A stretch of DNA of 64,000 nucleotides from Spirochaetia bacterium (GTDB lineage: Bacteria; Spirochaetota; Spirochaetia; Treponematales; Rectinemataceae). Below the pieces are notes generated by a model, which was not told the DNA's origin, did no database searches, and saw only the letters and a program-made list of their open reading frames with translations. Each line of letters opens with the position of its first letter. The stretch's first letter is position 1. The stretch is from contig JARKOY010000125.1 of assembly GCA_029975555.1 (NCBI GenBank), positions 62,001 through 126,000 of the forward strand, read 5' to 3'. The translations under genes and the position numbers were made by a program. This document shows positions 52,309-61,135 of the stretch, in pieces.

Positions 52309-53391
52309 TCACTGAATCTTCAGCGTCGACAGAGCGATCAATGCAAAAATGCCGCCGAGTATCCAAAACCTCACGACGACCTTCGTTTCCTGGATGCCCT
52401 TAAGCTCGAAGTGGTGGTGCAGCGGCGCCATTCTGAAGAGCCGCTTTCCCTTGGTGCACTTGAAATAGAGAACCTGCAGCATGACGGAGCCAAGCTCCAT
52501 CACGAACACGCCTCCGATGACCAGAAGCAGTATCTCTTTCTTGACCATGAGGGAGAGCACGCCGAGCACGCCCCCAAGCGAGAGCGAACCGGCATCTCCC
52601 ATAAACACTTCGGCAGGGTGCGCGTTGAACCACAGGAACCCCACACAGGCCCCGAGGAGGGCGAAGTTGAACACGGTGAGTTCGCTCGCCTGCTTGATGT
52701 AGGGAACCCCTAAGTACTGGGACCAGTCTGCACGCCCTGTCACGTAGGTCAGCACCGAGAAAGCCAGAATCGCAAAAATCACAAGCCCCACGGCCAATCC
52801 GTCGAGTCCGTCGGTGATGTTGACCGCATTGGACCATGCCGTCACGTAGATCATCGCAATCGGCAGCCAAAACGTTCCCAGATCGATCACGTGCACCTTG
52901 AAAAATGGCACATAGAGCTTTGTGGCGGTCGGCCCCGTCGTCCTATAGATGGCGTAGACCGCCGCAGCGGAGACGAGAAATTGCAGGACCAGCTTTTGAA
53001 CGGGCGAGAGCCCATCCGAACTGTGCTTGCGTATCTTGCGTAGATCGTCCACCGCGCCGATTAAACCGAAGCCGAGCAGCGAGAAAAGCGCGATCCAGCA
53101 GTAATCGCTCTTTATATCGATCCAGAGCAGCACTGAAACGAGCACGGAGAGAATTATCAAAACACCTCCCATGGTAGGAGTGCCCGTCTTCGCCAAGTGC
53201 GTCTCCGGCCCATCGGTCCGTATCGACTGCCCGAACTTAAGCATGCGCAGCCGCCTGATCAGCCACGGACCAAGGAGATAGCAGATGAGGAGCGCGGTGA
53301 TGGCCGCGTACGCCGAACGGAATGTCAAATATCTGAATATATTGAAGGGAGTAAAGTATTTTATAAGTGGAAGAAAAATTTCACGAAGCAT
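52309..53391 (-). CDS. mraY: phospho-N-acetylmuramoyl-pentapeptide-transferase MraY
   Basis: Makes lipid I from UDP-MurNAc-pentapeptide and undecaprenyl phosphate. It has 360 residues with ten membrane segments. HLAKTGTPTMGGVLII is the first signature, GLIGAVDDLRKIRKHSSDGLS the catalytic DD region, NAVNITDGLDGLA the NxxxxDGLD motif, and HPAEVFMGDAGSLSLGG and APLHHHFELKG close the site. GGAGG lies 5 nt before the start, inside the end of murF. Confidence 0.97.
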   Translation of the reverse strand: MLREIFLPLIKYFTPFNIFRYLTFRSAYAAITALLICYLLGPWLIRRLRMLKFGQSIRTDGPETHLAKTGTPTMGGVLIILSVLVSVLLWIDIKSDYCWIALFSLLGFGLIGAVDDLRKIRKHSSDGLSPVQKLVLQFLVSAAAVYAIYRTTGPTATKLYVPFFKVHVIDLGTFWLPIAMIYVTAWSNAVNITDGLDGLAVGLVIFAILAFSVLTYVTGRADWSQYLGVPYIKQASELTVFNFALLGACVGFLWFNAHPAEVFMGDAGSLSLGGVLGVLSLMVKKEILLLVIGGVFVMELGSVMLQVLYFKCTKGKRLFRMAPLHHHFELKGIQETKVVVRFWILGGIFALIALSTLKIQ

Positions 53392-54856
53392 GGGGCCCTC
53401 CTTCCTTGGACTCCGATGGAGCTATGAGCTTTTTCTCTTCAAATATGCGCGTCAGCCTTTCGAGGGCCATGCCGCGAGAACCTTTCACGAGGACGAGATC
53501 GCCTTCCTGGACATAGTCCAGCACGGCATTGGACAGTTCGTCCATGTCGCTTGTCCAAAAGAGCTTCCCTTTAAAAGCACTAGCTCTCAGCGCGGACTGT
53601 GCGGCTGCCATCTCATCTCCAAACAGGAAAATAGCAGCAGGTTCGATGGCCCCGGCCATCAAGCCGACCTTCTCGTGTGCCCGGGAGCTCTCTTCGCCGA
53701 GCTCCAGCATCGAGCCGAGCACGAAAATCTTCCGATGGTTCGACGGGAGTGCCGCAAAGAACTCAATGGCGGCCCCCATGCTGTCAGGGTTAGCATTGTA
53801 ATAATCCTGCAACACCGTAATGCTACCTCTGCGGATTTCGGAGCGCCCGAACAGCGGCCGGACCGACGAAAGGCCCTGGCCCGCCTTGGCCGGGTCGAGG
53901 CCAAGGAGATTCGCGACGGAGAGCGCTGCGCAGGCATTGAGAAGGTTGTGCTGGCCTGGGAGCGCAAAATCGATGCGCTGACCCTTCCACTCTATGCTCC
54001 AGCCCTGAAGACCAAGGTCTTCAAGCCGGCCCAGCCCCTCCGTGCTCCGCGTTCCGAAATAGGCAACCGTCCCCTTCACCTTCGAGGTTAAATATGTTCT
54101 GTAATCGTCGTTCTCCCACAGGAGCGCCTTTTGTCGGCCATCGAAATAAGAAAAAATCTTGCTCTTTTCTCGTGCGATCTCATCGCGCGAGCCGAACATG
54201 CCTATATGTGCGGTCCCGATATTCGTCACGACCGCGATGTCAGGCTCATACATGCTGACAAGTTCGTCCATCTCACCTCTGCGGTTGATCCCCATCTCGA
54301 AAATCCCGACGGTGTGCTGAGGGCGGATATCGAAGAGCGCGAGGGCGAGGCCTATGTCTGAGTTCAGGTTGCCAGGGCTCACCGCGACAGTCCCCGGCGG
54401 ATAACAGGCGGCCATGACCGCCGCAATACACTCCTTTGTCGTGGTCTTTCCGCTTGAGCCGGTGATCCCGATACGAAGGAGCGTATGCCTTCGCCGATAT
54501 TCGCGCGCTGCGCACTGGAGTCCGACAAGGGGAGAGTCGACAAAAATAAAGCATGCCTTGCGCGCTCCCTCCTCTCCCTCCAAATTCCGGACCGCTGCGA
54601 GCGCGGCATCCTTCTGCGCGATTTCCGCGAGAATCGTTCGGGCACCATTTCGGATCGCCTCGGAGATGTGACGGTGGCCGTCGGTGTGCTCTCCCTTGAG
54701 CGCTACGAACATGCTGTTGTCCGTCGCCGCCCGCGAATCTGTGACCACCGAGCAAATCGGAGCATCCAGATTGCCGCGGCAGCTGCCTCCGATTATCCCC
54801 GCAAGCTCGCCAGCACGGAAGAGGAGGTGCGACTCGAGTGCTCTATTGCTTTCCAT
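53381..54856 (-). CDS. murF: UDP-N-acetylmuramoyl-tripeptide--D-alanyl-D-alanine ligase MurF
   Basis: Adds D-Ala-D-Ala to complete the UDP-MurNAc-pentapeptide. It has 491 residues. The N-terminal domain reads VVTDSRAATDNSMFVALKGE, the ATP loop GITGSSGKTTTKE, and the central domain EMGINRRGEMDELV, IGTAHIGMFGS and PGQHNLLNA, with YNANPDSM in the C-terminal domain. AAGGAG precedes the start, which lies within the end of ftsL. murE, which usually precedes it in such clusters, is absent here. Confidence 0.96.
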   Translation of the reverse strand: MESNRALESHLLFRAGELAGIIGGSCRGNLDAPICSVVTDSRAATDNSMFVALKGEHTDGHRHISEAIRNGARTILAEIAQKDAALAAVRNLEGEEGARKACFIFVDSPLVGLQCAAREYRRRHTLLRIGITGSSGKTTTKECIAAVMAACYPPGTVAVSPGNLNSDIGLALALFDIRPQHTVGIFEMGINRRGEMDELVSMYEPDIAVVTNIGTAHIGMFGSRDEIAREKSKIFSYFDGRQKALLWENDDYRTYLTSKVKGTVAYFGTRSTEGLGRLEDLGLQGWSIEWKGQRIDFALPGQHNLLNACAALSVANLLGLDPAKAGQGLSSVRPLFGRSEIRRGSITVLQDYYNANPDSMGAAIEFFAALPSNHRKIFVLGSMLELGEESSRAHEKVGLMAGAIEPAAIFLFGDEMAAAQSALRASAFKGKLFWTSDMDELSNAVLDYVQEGDLVLVKGSRGMALERLTRIFEEKKLIAPSESKEGGPHAS

Positions 54857-55133
54857 TCGCGCTCCTTCCTTGAATATCGGTCACAATGATGCGCTGTTCG
54901 GGCACGGCAACCTGCATGCCGTTCTGAATCGCCGCTTTTTCGATGCGCTCGAGGTTGGCGAGCTTCGCGATAGTCGCATCGAGCTCTTTTCCTGCCTTCA
55001 AGAGGTCCATCTCCATCCGCTCCATGGAGAGGACTTCTGATTTCAATGCCGTATACCGAGATGTCTGAAACACGAGCCCCATGAAGAAGAGGCAGGTGAT
55101 GATGGCCCAAGCCCAAAAACGTCGCGAATTCAT
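54843..55133 (-). CDS. ftsL: FtsL-like cell division protein
   Basis: A 96-residue bitopic protein: short N-terminus, one membrane helix (FWAWAIITCLFFMGLVF), then a coiled-coil-like heptad region (LKSEVLSMERMEMDLLKAGKELDATIAKL). Position and topology (after rsmH, before the Mur ligases) mark it as FtsL, a family with little sequence conservation. ATGA overlap with rsmH. In most clusters ftsI follows; here murF does. Confidence 0.8.
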   Translation of the reverse strand: MNSRRFWAWAIITCLFFMGLVFQTSRYTALKSEVLSMERMEMDLLKAGKELDATIAKLANLERIEKAAIQNGMQVAVPEQRIIVTDIQGRSANGKQ

Positions 55134-56125
55134 GCACGCACCTCAACTTCACAGGCTCGTATTGCGCGAAATTTTGCAGAGCGCGAGGGTGGGTTTTTTC
55201 GCAGCTCCGCTTCGGACGGTTCTCTCGGCTTCTTCCACTCGAGCGAAAACCGTCCTGTCTTTGCCTTTTCGGCAAAGACATGCTTCACGATGCGGTCTTC
55301 GAGCGAATGAAAGGAGATTACGGCGCAGACGGCGCCGGGCGAGAGCAGATCGAGCGCATCGGTCAACGCCCTCTCGATGCGGCCCAGTTCATCGTTCACC
55401 GCAATCCGCAGGGCTTGAAACGTGCGGGTGGCAGGATGGATGTGCCCATGGCGGTACTGGGATGGTACTGCTCCGGCGACGATCGAGGCGAGGCGCGAGG
55501 CAGTGCGGATCTGCTCTTTCTTGCGGGCTTCGACGATGGCGTGCGCAATCCTGCGGGAGTAGCGCTCTTCGCCATAGTTGAATATCAGATCGGCGAGCTT
55601 CAATTCAGAGAGCTGGTTGACGAGCTCTTCGGCAGATGCCGGTGCATCCGGTGAAAAACGCATGTCGAGCGGCTCATCGGCTGAAAACGAAAATCCTCGC
55701 CCCGAAGAGCCGAGCTGATACATCGAAAGGCCAAGATCGAACAAAATAAAAGAAGCCGCAAGCTTTCCAGTTCCACCGTAGTGGGACCAGAAGCCAGCGC
55801 CGAGCATCTTCTCCGGCGATGTCGCGCTCCGCAGATCTGCGAGCGCGTCGTCATAGTATGCATTGATGACCGTGAGCCGGTCCGAAAACCTCGAAAGGCG
55901 AGCCGTCGCCCGCGCGCAGGCATCGGGGTCCGCGTCGATGCCGATGCAGCAAAGCTGGGGATGCGCCCCAAGCAGCGCCTCCGCGTGCCCTCCGGCGCCG
56001 AGCGTGCAGTCGACGTAGAGGGACAGAGGCTGCACCGTGGCCGCGAGCGCACAGACCTCTTCCAGCATTACAGGCACGTGGAGCAAAAATTCTGTGCCCT
56101 CGCCCGCCGAACACGCTGTCGTCAT
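55130..56125 (-). CDS. rsmH: 16S rRNA (cytosine1402-N4)-methyltransferase RsmH
   Basis: SAM-dependent methyltransferase for m4Cm1402 in the ribosomal P site, 331 residues. HVPVMLEEVCAL opens the fold, VDCTLGAGGHAEALL is the SAM loop, and FILFDLGLSMYQL, RGFSFSADEPLDMRF and FHSLEDRIVKHVF are family blocks. GAGGAAAG precedes the start. It lies 10 nt after mraZ, the usual partner. Confidence 0.96.
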   Translation of the reverse strand: MTTACSAGEGTEFLLHVPVMLEEVCALAATVQPLSLYVDCTLGAGGHAEALLGAHPQLCCIGIDADPDACARATARLSRFSDRLTVINAYYDDALADLRSATSPEKMLGAGFWSHYGGTGKLAASFILFDLGLSMYQLGSSGRGFSFSADEPLDMRFSPDAPASAEELVNQLSELKLADLIFNYGEERYSRRIAHAIVEARKKEQIRTASRLASIVAGAVPSQYRHGHIHPATRTFQALRIAVNDELGRIERALTDALDLLSPGAVCAVISFHSLEDRIVKHVFAEKAKTGRFSLEWKKPREPSEAELRKNPPSRSAKFRAIRACEVEVRA

Positions 56126-56135
56126 ATCACTTTCC

Positions 56136-56579
56136 TCACGAGAGCGTCAGACCGCCGAGCTCTTCGGCCGCCGACAAGAACTCAGCCTGGTTTTCCGCCA
56201 CATAGGTCTGGTACTTCAGGCTGTCCCAAATCTCGACATACCGAGAAATGCCAAGGATGACGCACTCCTTCGAAAGACCGGCCCAGTCGCGCAGGCTCTG
56301 AGGGATCGATATCCGTCCCAGCTTATCGACATCCACCTCCTGCGCGGGCGCGATGATCCGCCTCTGAATGAGGCGCGATCGAGCCTGAAAAAGGCTCGTG
56401 GAGGCCAGAATGCGCTGTGCGAGCTCCTCCCACTCTTCGGGTGCGAACAGCCACAGACAGGTGTCGACGCCTTGGGTGAGCACGAGACTCGAGGGAAGGT
56501 CCGCACGGAGGCGGGCCGGAAGAGAAAGACGGCCCTTCTCGTCGAGCGTATTCTTGAATTCGCCGGTCAGCAGTTTCAT
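56136..56579 (-). CDS. mraZ: transcriptional regulator MraZ
   Basis: AbrB-like DNA-binding protein of 147 residues with two SpoVT-type halves: GEFKNTLDEKGRLSLPARLRAD and VDVDKLGRISIPQSLRDWAG. It represses the division-wall operon that it heads by binding short repeats, and four such repeats lie directly before its own start codon. The ribosome-binding site is weak (AGGAAATAGTGGA), partly because the repeats occupy the leader. Confidence 0.96.
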   Translation of the reverse strand: MKLLTGEFKNTLDEKGRLSLPARLRADLPSSLVLTQGVDTCLWLFAPEEWEELAQRILASTSLFQARSRLIQRRIIAPAQEVDVDKLGRISIPQSLRDWAGLSKECVILGISRYVEIWDSLKYQTYVAENQAEFLSAAEELGGLTLS

Positions 56580-56614
56580 TCCACTATTTCCTACAATTTC
56601 CCACTATTTCCCAC
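56580..56614 (-). repeat. four MraZ-type 10-bp operator repeats
   Basis: On the minus strand: GTGGGAAATA, GTGGGAAATT, GTAGGAAATA, GTGGAAT, in register every 10 bp and ending at the mraZ ATG. This matches the known MraZ target of TGGGN repeats spaced by one helical turn. The promoter lies just upstream, so MraZ would bind the start site and leader. Confidence 0.85.
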
Positions 56615-56623
56615 TCATCTATC

Positions 56624-56651
56624 ATTTTATGATGGAATTGTGCAGTGTCAA
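56624..56651 (-). promoter_or_regulatory. promoter of the division-wall operon (Pmra)
   Basis: Minus strand TTGACA (56651-56646), 16-bp spacer, TAAAAT (56629-56624). Predicted start near 56616, at the edge of the MraZ repeats. Confidence 0.75.
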
Positions 56652-56701
56652 CGAAGGCTTAGAAAAAAGAATCGACAGAAAATAAAAATTTCGACTTTTT
56701 A

Positions 56702-56719
56702 GCTATACAAGCGTATAGC
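56702..56719. other. inverted repeat between the HD-domain gene and mraZ
   Basis: GCTATAC-AAGC-GTATAGC, a 7-bp stem with a 4-nt loop. It follows the HD-domain gene stop by about 50 nt and may be a weak terminator (minus strand runs on as TAAAAAG), or an operator upstream of Pmra. Confidence 0.45.
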
Positions 56720-56769
56720 GGTATGGATTTTTGAGAATGTTTATCTGACGAAAGAAATTAGATTCTCTA

Positions 56770-58023
56770 TTATCCCAGGAGGGCCTGGACCAGGGATGCT
56801 ATTCTCTTAAAGTCGGCACTGCTCTGGGGACGAATGTATACCCGAATGGTCCGGAGGGCGCTCGCAACTCTTTCGACCGTCTCTGGCCTGAATAGTGTGG
56901 AGCGCTGGTCGAACGCCTCAAAATAATCTTCCACCTTGACCATGAGGTCCGTCTCTAACTTGATGCGCTCCGGGATGTCGATGACGACGTCGCTCTCGGC
57001 CATCTCCGCGGCCTGGGCAAGCGTGCTTTCGGCCTCTATCCGCTTGCTGATGTCCAGAAGATCGACATGGAGAGGGTTTGTCTCGTCAAAGGCATGCTCG
57101 GCGGCAAGCCTGTATATTCTTTTTTCCTCGACCTCGCGCGCGAGCTTGAATGGAGGGAATTTCGTGTGAGTGATGAGGCGACCAAAACTCGTATCATCGA
57201 GGCCGTAGAGGCTTGTAGGCTGAATGACGTCGCTCACGAGCCCCAGATAGACCGCCTTCCTCACCATGGCGGTCGCGGCCCGAACCACAGGGTGCCAGTA
57301 CACCGCCCGATACATCTGATACTTCGCAAAGATGAGCGCCTCGATGCTCATCTCGCCCTTGGCGTCGATGGCGAGCTTGTCATCGTGCACCACAAGGCGC
57401 CGCATGATGTAATCGGCATCCTGAATACCGTATGGGACACCGCAGTAGAACGCATCGCGCGTCAGGTAATCAATTTTGTCGGGGTCGAGGACGCCGGACA
57501 AAAAAGAGCGAAAGAGTAAGGTTTCCCTACTCTCCCCCGCAGGTCTGTCGGCGTCGACGATCGCGGCCGTCTGCTCTGGATCGGCGCCGCACTCGCCCAC
57601 ATATTCGCGCAAGGGAGAGGAGACGATCATTTCGCCTGCGAGGGCCTCGTGGCGCGCGAGGGGCAGCTCTTTCAGCGAGTGAGCGTAGGGGAAGTGCCCT
57701 ATGTCGTGGCAGAGCGCCGCCACGAGAAAAGAGCGAAGGCCCGTCTTGCTGACAAAGTCGATCTCTCCCTTTTCTACAAGCGCGAGGGCCATGCGCCGCG
57801 CGATGTGGTACACGCCCAAGCTGTGCGCCTTGCGCGTGTGCGTCGCGCCGGGGTAGACGAGGGCGACAGGTCCCAGCTGGCGAATTCTGTCGAGCACCAT
57901 GAAGCCTTTGGACTGGAAGAGCGCGTGGAGGGACGCATCCATATGGACATCGCCCCACACAGGATCCCGCACCACCACATCGAAGCGGTGTATGAGCGCA
58001 TTCAAGAGTGAAATTTCGGACAT
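56770..58023 (-). CDS. HD-superfamily phosphohydrolase (COG1078 type)
   Basis: A 417-residue protein with the HD metal site spread over THTRKAHSLGVYHIARRM (first His), ALCHDIGHFPYAHSLK (HD pair) and LDPDKIDYLTRDAFYCG (Asp). This layout belongs to the dGTPase-related COG1078 group, whose members hydrolyse nucleotides such as dNTPs or (p)ppGpp-like substrates; the true substrate is not known. The start at 58023 follows AGGGAAA; reading from 58074 would add 17 residues with no homology cue. It is divergent from the methyltransferase gene, and their starts are close together. Confidence 0.85.
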   Translation of the reverse strand: MSEISLLNALIHRFDVVVRDPVWGDVHMDASLHALFQSKGFMVLDRIRQLGPVALVYPGATHTRKAHSLGVYHIARRMALALVEKGEIDFVSKTGLRSFLVAALCHDIGHFPYAHSLKELPLARHEALAGEMIVSSPLREYVGECGADPEQTAAIVDADRPAGESRETLLFRSFLSGVLDPDKIDYLTRDAFYCGVPYGIQDADYIMRRLVVHDDKLAIDAKGEMSIEALIFAKYQMYRAVYWHPVVRAATAMVRKAVYLGLVSDVIQPTSLYGLDDTSFGRLITHTKFPPFKLAREVEEKRIYRLAAEHAFDETNPLHVDLLDISKRIEAESTLAQAAEMAESDVVIDIPERIKLETDLMVKVEDYFEAFDQRSTLFRPETVERVASALRTIRVYIRPQSSADFKRIASLVQALLG

Positions 58024-58043
58024 TTTCCCTGCCACCTCTGACC

Positions 58044-59084
58044 ATGATTCTTTTGTGGATTGTAGCAACAGCAAGGGGCCTAGGTACAGCGCAGACGCGG
58101 CGCGTTGACGAGAAACTTATTTTTCTCCATGATTGTCGCGTGGATTTTGTGCAGGGGTATGTGTTTCACGCCGCAGAAGGTTTTCTCCATCACCTTCTCG
58201 AAGAGGTGCCTTCGGTCACGCGGATCGACGGCGAGCTCGTAAGCTCGTGGAACATCTCCGGAGGACCGCCCTTTGATCTTTCCTCCCACCCCGTATTCTG
58301 GACGCGCAACACATGGCGTGCACCCTTCCTCCTCGAATTCGGCTCGATTTCCGAGGCCGCCCGCGCCTTGAAATCGCTCCAGCGCAACTGGAGTCCCGTT
58401 CCCTTTCGTTGTGCGCGGCGCACCATCCTCATCGCTGAACAGCTGCCGCACTTCTCGGTAAAGCCGCACGCATTCCCTTTCCTCGCGCCAGAGGCTCCCA
58501 TGGGTTCCTTCACGCTCCTCGACGAGCATCTTCTTCTTGGGTCGGCGCGGTGCACGAGCCCCTTCCCCAACGGCGTCCTCGAGTTCGAGGAAAACAAGGA
58601 CGATCCCCCTTCGCGGGCATACCGGAAACTTTGGGAAGCCCTGGTCCTTGCTGGCCAGATGCCTCAGCCCGGAGAGCGCTGCATCGATGCCGGCGCCAGC
58701 CCCGGAGGGTGGACCTGGGTATTGGCCTCGCTCGGGGCATCGGTGCTGTCGATAGACAGAGCCCCCCTCGAACCTCGGATCGCCAAGATGCCGAACGTCG
58801 AGTGGCAACAACACGACGCCTTCACGCTGAAGCCTCAGGACATCGGCCCAGTCGACTGGCTCTGCTCCGACGTCATCTGTTACCCCGAAGCCCTGTGGTT
58901 GTGGGTCTCGAAGTGGCTGGAATCTGGGCTGGCCCGCAACTATATCTGCACCATAAAAATGCAGGGCGACACCTACGACCGCGCGACGACCTTGAAGTTC
59001 GCCTCTGTCCCCGGCTCCCGCGTTGTGCACCTCTGGCACAACAAGCACGAACTCACCTGGATCAAGCTGGCCTCGTGGGGTTAG
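58044..59084 (+). CDS. RlmM-like 2'-O-ribose RNA methyltransferase
   Basis: SAM-dependent methyltransferase of the FtsJ/RrmJ fold, about 346 residues. The SAM loop CIDAGASPGGWTWVLASLGA is followed by VLSIDRAPL, DWLCSDVICYPEAL (catalytic Asp) and ICTIKMQG (catalytic Lys). The arrangement, with a large N-terminal domain, matches RlmM (23S rRNA Cm2498 in E. coli). The exact start is uncertain: 58044 and 58008 both lack a good ribosome-binding site and overlap or adjoin the divergent gene's start. It ends 6 bp before the end of the convergent helicase gene. Confidence 0.8.
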   Translation: MILLWIVATARGLGTAQTRRVDEKLIFLHDCRVDFVQGYVFHAAEGFLHHLLEEVPSVTRIDGELVSSWNISGGPPFDLSSHPVFWTRNTWRAPFLLEFGSISEAARALKSLQRNWSPVPFRCARRTILIAEQLPHFSVKPHAFPFLAPEAPMGSFTLLDEHLLLGSARCTSPFPNGVLEFEENKDDPPSRAYRKLWEALVLAGQMPQPGERCIDAGASPGGWTWVLASLGASVLSIDRAPLEPRIAKMPNVEWQQHDAFTLKPQDIGPVDWLCSDVICYPEALWLWVSKWLESGLARNYICTIKMQGDTYDRATTLKFASVPGSRVVHLWHNKHELTWIKLASWG

Positions 59085-59089
59085 CGCGC

Positions 59090-61105
59090 TTAGGCACCCA
59101 GTCTCGACTTCAGTCTGCTGAAGAATTCTCTTCTGAGTTCATCCTCGTTGTGTGGCTGCGCCTGCTTGTCGGCCATGACGATGAGATCCTGGGGCAGTTC
59201 GTTCAGGAAGGGAGATGGGGTAGTCTCCTGAAACGATCCATTCTTTTTCCGCTGCATCGCGCGGCTGATGAAGAGCCGCCGCTTCGCCCTCGTGACGGCG
59301 ACATAGAAAAGCCGCCGCTCTTCCTCGATGTCGCCGCTCTCTTCGACAGATCTGGCGTGGGGGAGTATGCCGTTCTCACAGCCCGGAATGAAGACATAGT
59401 CGAATTCGAGGCCCTTCGCCGCGTGGATGGTGAGGAGGCTGAGCCGTTGTTCAGCGTCGCCGACTTCATCTCGCACGGTGAGGGATATCCTCGCCAAATA
59501 CGCGAAGATATCCTTCTCGAAGGTGTCGGGGTCCTTCTCCCATCGCTCCGCAGAGGCGGCCAAAAGCTCGATGTTGCGATACTTCCATACGGCCACCTTG
59601 TCGTTTTTTTTGTGTTCCTCAAGGAGATACTGCCAATACCCTACGTCCTCGACGATGTTCCGTATTGCGATGGAGACCGGCCTCCTTTCCTCCAAAAAAG
59701 CCATCCTTATCTGGGCGAGGTAGTCGAAAAAGGCATACACCTCACTGAGGGCCTTCTGGAGATGCCCGTCTTTCGCCTGAGCAACGCCCACCATCTGGCG
59801 CGCCATCTCCGCGGCACGGCGGAGCGATACGGAGCGATCTTTCGCGATGTTCGACAGAAACTCGATGGTGGCCGGGCCTATGCCGCGCCTCGGCACATTG
59901 AGCACGCGGAGCACCGAAACGTCGTCGTCGGGATTGACCGCCGCCTTGAGGTAGGCGACGATGTCCTTCACCTCCCTTCGCTGGTAAAATGAAGGCCCTC
60001 CGGCGACTCGATAGGGCACGTTGTGTTCGACAAGCTTTTCCTCGATCCCCTCGGCGAGCGAATTGGTGCGCACGAGAATGCCGATGTCGTCCCAATCTGC
60101 GTGCTCTCGGAAGCGCAGTTCCCTGATCGTGGCGATGATGCGCTCTGCCTCCTCTTCATCGTCCTCCGCGTCGATCAGCATGATTGGGGTCCCGTGCACT
60201 CCCTGGGGAGACCAGAGCTGCTTTTTCTTACGCCGAGTGTTGTGGGCGATCACCGTGTTTGCGGCGGTAAGGATGCTCCCCGTCGAACGATAATTCCGCT
60301 CGAGCTTGATCTCGAACAGTCCGGGGTGATCGAGCTCGAAACGTTCGATGTTCCGGAAGTCGGCCCCACGCCATGAATAAATCGACTGATCGTCGTCACC
60401 CACGACGCAAATGTTGCCGCTTTCGATCTGCCGGATGAATGCATACTGCTGAAGAGACGTATCCTGGAACTCATCGATCATGACGTAGCGGAAGCGGGCG
60501 CGATACCGCGCACGAACATCGTCGTGTTCCTGGAGCAACTCGAGAGGAAGCGCAATCAGGTCGTCGAAATCTACCGCATTATACACCTTGAGGGTCTTCC
60601 GGTAGCGCTCGTAGAGTTCCATTTCCCTCGCGCTCAGCTCGCCTTGCTTTTCATAGCCCGCCCTGCGCGCCGAAAAAAGCTGAGAGAGTCTGACGGGATC
60701 GAGATCTTCGGTGGGGAAGCCAAGTTCGTGCGCACTCTCGCGGATCGCACGTATCCTGTCATCTTCGTCGTAGATGCTGAAATTGGGGCGGTACCCGAGC
60801 GTGGTGGCCTCCCTTCGGAGCATCCAGGCACCGAAAGAGTGAAACGTGGACACCATGAGGTTTTTCAATGGAAGTCCGGTGAGGTCGTGCGCCCTCTGAA
60901 CCATCTCACTGGCGGCCTTGTTCGTAAACGTCAGGGCGAGGATCGCCTCCTGGGGAACTCCTCTGGAAAGAAGATACGCGATCCGGTAGGTAATGACTCT
61001 CGTCTTTCCTGATCCGGCTCCTGCGATGATGAGGACAGGTCCCTCTGTGGTAGTCACTGCGGCATACTGCTCAGGGTCGAGTGCTGTCTGAAAATCGATG
61101 TGCAT
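59090..61105 (-). CDS. superfamily 1 DNA helicase, UvrD/PcrA/Rep type
   Basis: 3'-5' helicase of 671 residues for repair and replication restart. Q motif LDPEQYAAV, motif I AGAGSGKTRVITYRI, motif Ia LALTFTNKAASEM, motif II MIDEFQDTS, motif III GDDDQSIYSWRGAD, motif IV LERNYRSTGSIL, motif V LTIHAAKGLEFDYVFI and motif VI EERRLFYVAVTRAKRRL are all seen. The C-terminal tail after PFLNELP is short, nearer Rep than full-length UvrD. Its ribosome-binding site is weak. It converges on the RlmM-like gene. Confidence 0.95.
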   Translation of the reverse strand: MHIDFQTALDPEQYAAVTTTEGPVLIIAGAGSGKTRVITYRIAYLLSRGVPQEAILALTFTNKAASEMVQRAHDLTGLPLKNLMVSTFHSFGAWMLRREATTLGYRPNFSIYDEDDRIRAIRESAHELGFPTEDLDPVRLSQLFSARRAGYEKQGELSAREMELYERYRKTLKVYNAVDFDDLIALPLELLQEHDDVRARYRARFRYVMIDEFQDTSLQQYAFIRQIESGNICVVGDDDQSIYSWRGADFRNIERFELDHPGLFEIKLERNYRSTGSILTAANTVIAHNTRRKKKQLWSPQGVHGTPIMLIDAEDDEEEAERIIATIRELRFREHADWDDIGILVRTNSLAEGIEEKLVEHNVPYRVAGGPSFYQRREVKDIVAYLKAAVNPDDDVSVLRVLNVPRRGIGPATIEFLSNIAKDRSVSLRRAAEMARQMVGVAQAKDGHLQKALSEVYAFFDYLAQIRMAFLEERRPVSIAIRNIVEDVGYWQYLLEEHKKNDKVAVWKYRNIELLAASAERWEKDPDTFEKDIFAYLARISLTVRDEVGDAEQRLSLLTIHAAKGLEFDYVFIPGCENGILPHARSVEESGDIEEERRLFYVAVTRAKRRLFISRAMQRKKNGSFQETTPSPFLNELPQDLIVMADKQAQPHNEDELRREFFSRLKSRLGA

Positions 61106-61135
61106 GGTAGTCCAACAAAGAACAGGTATCGTAAT

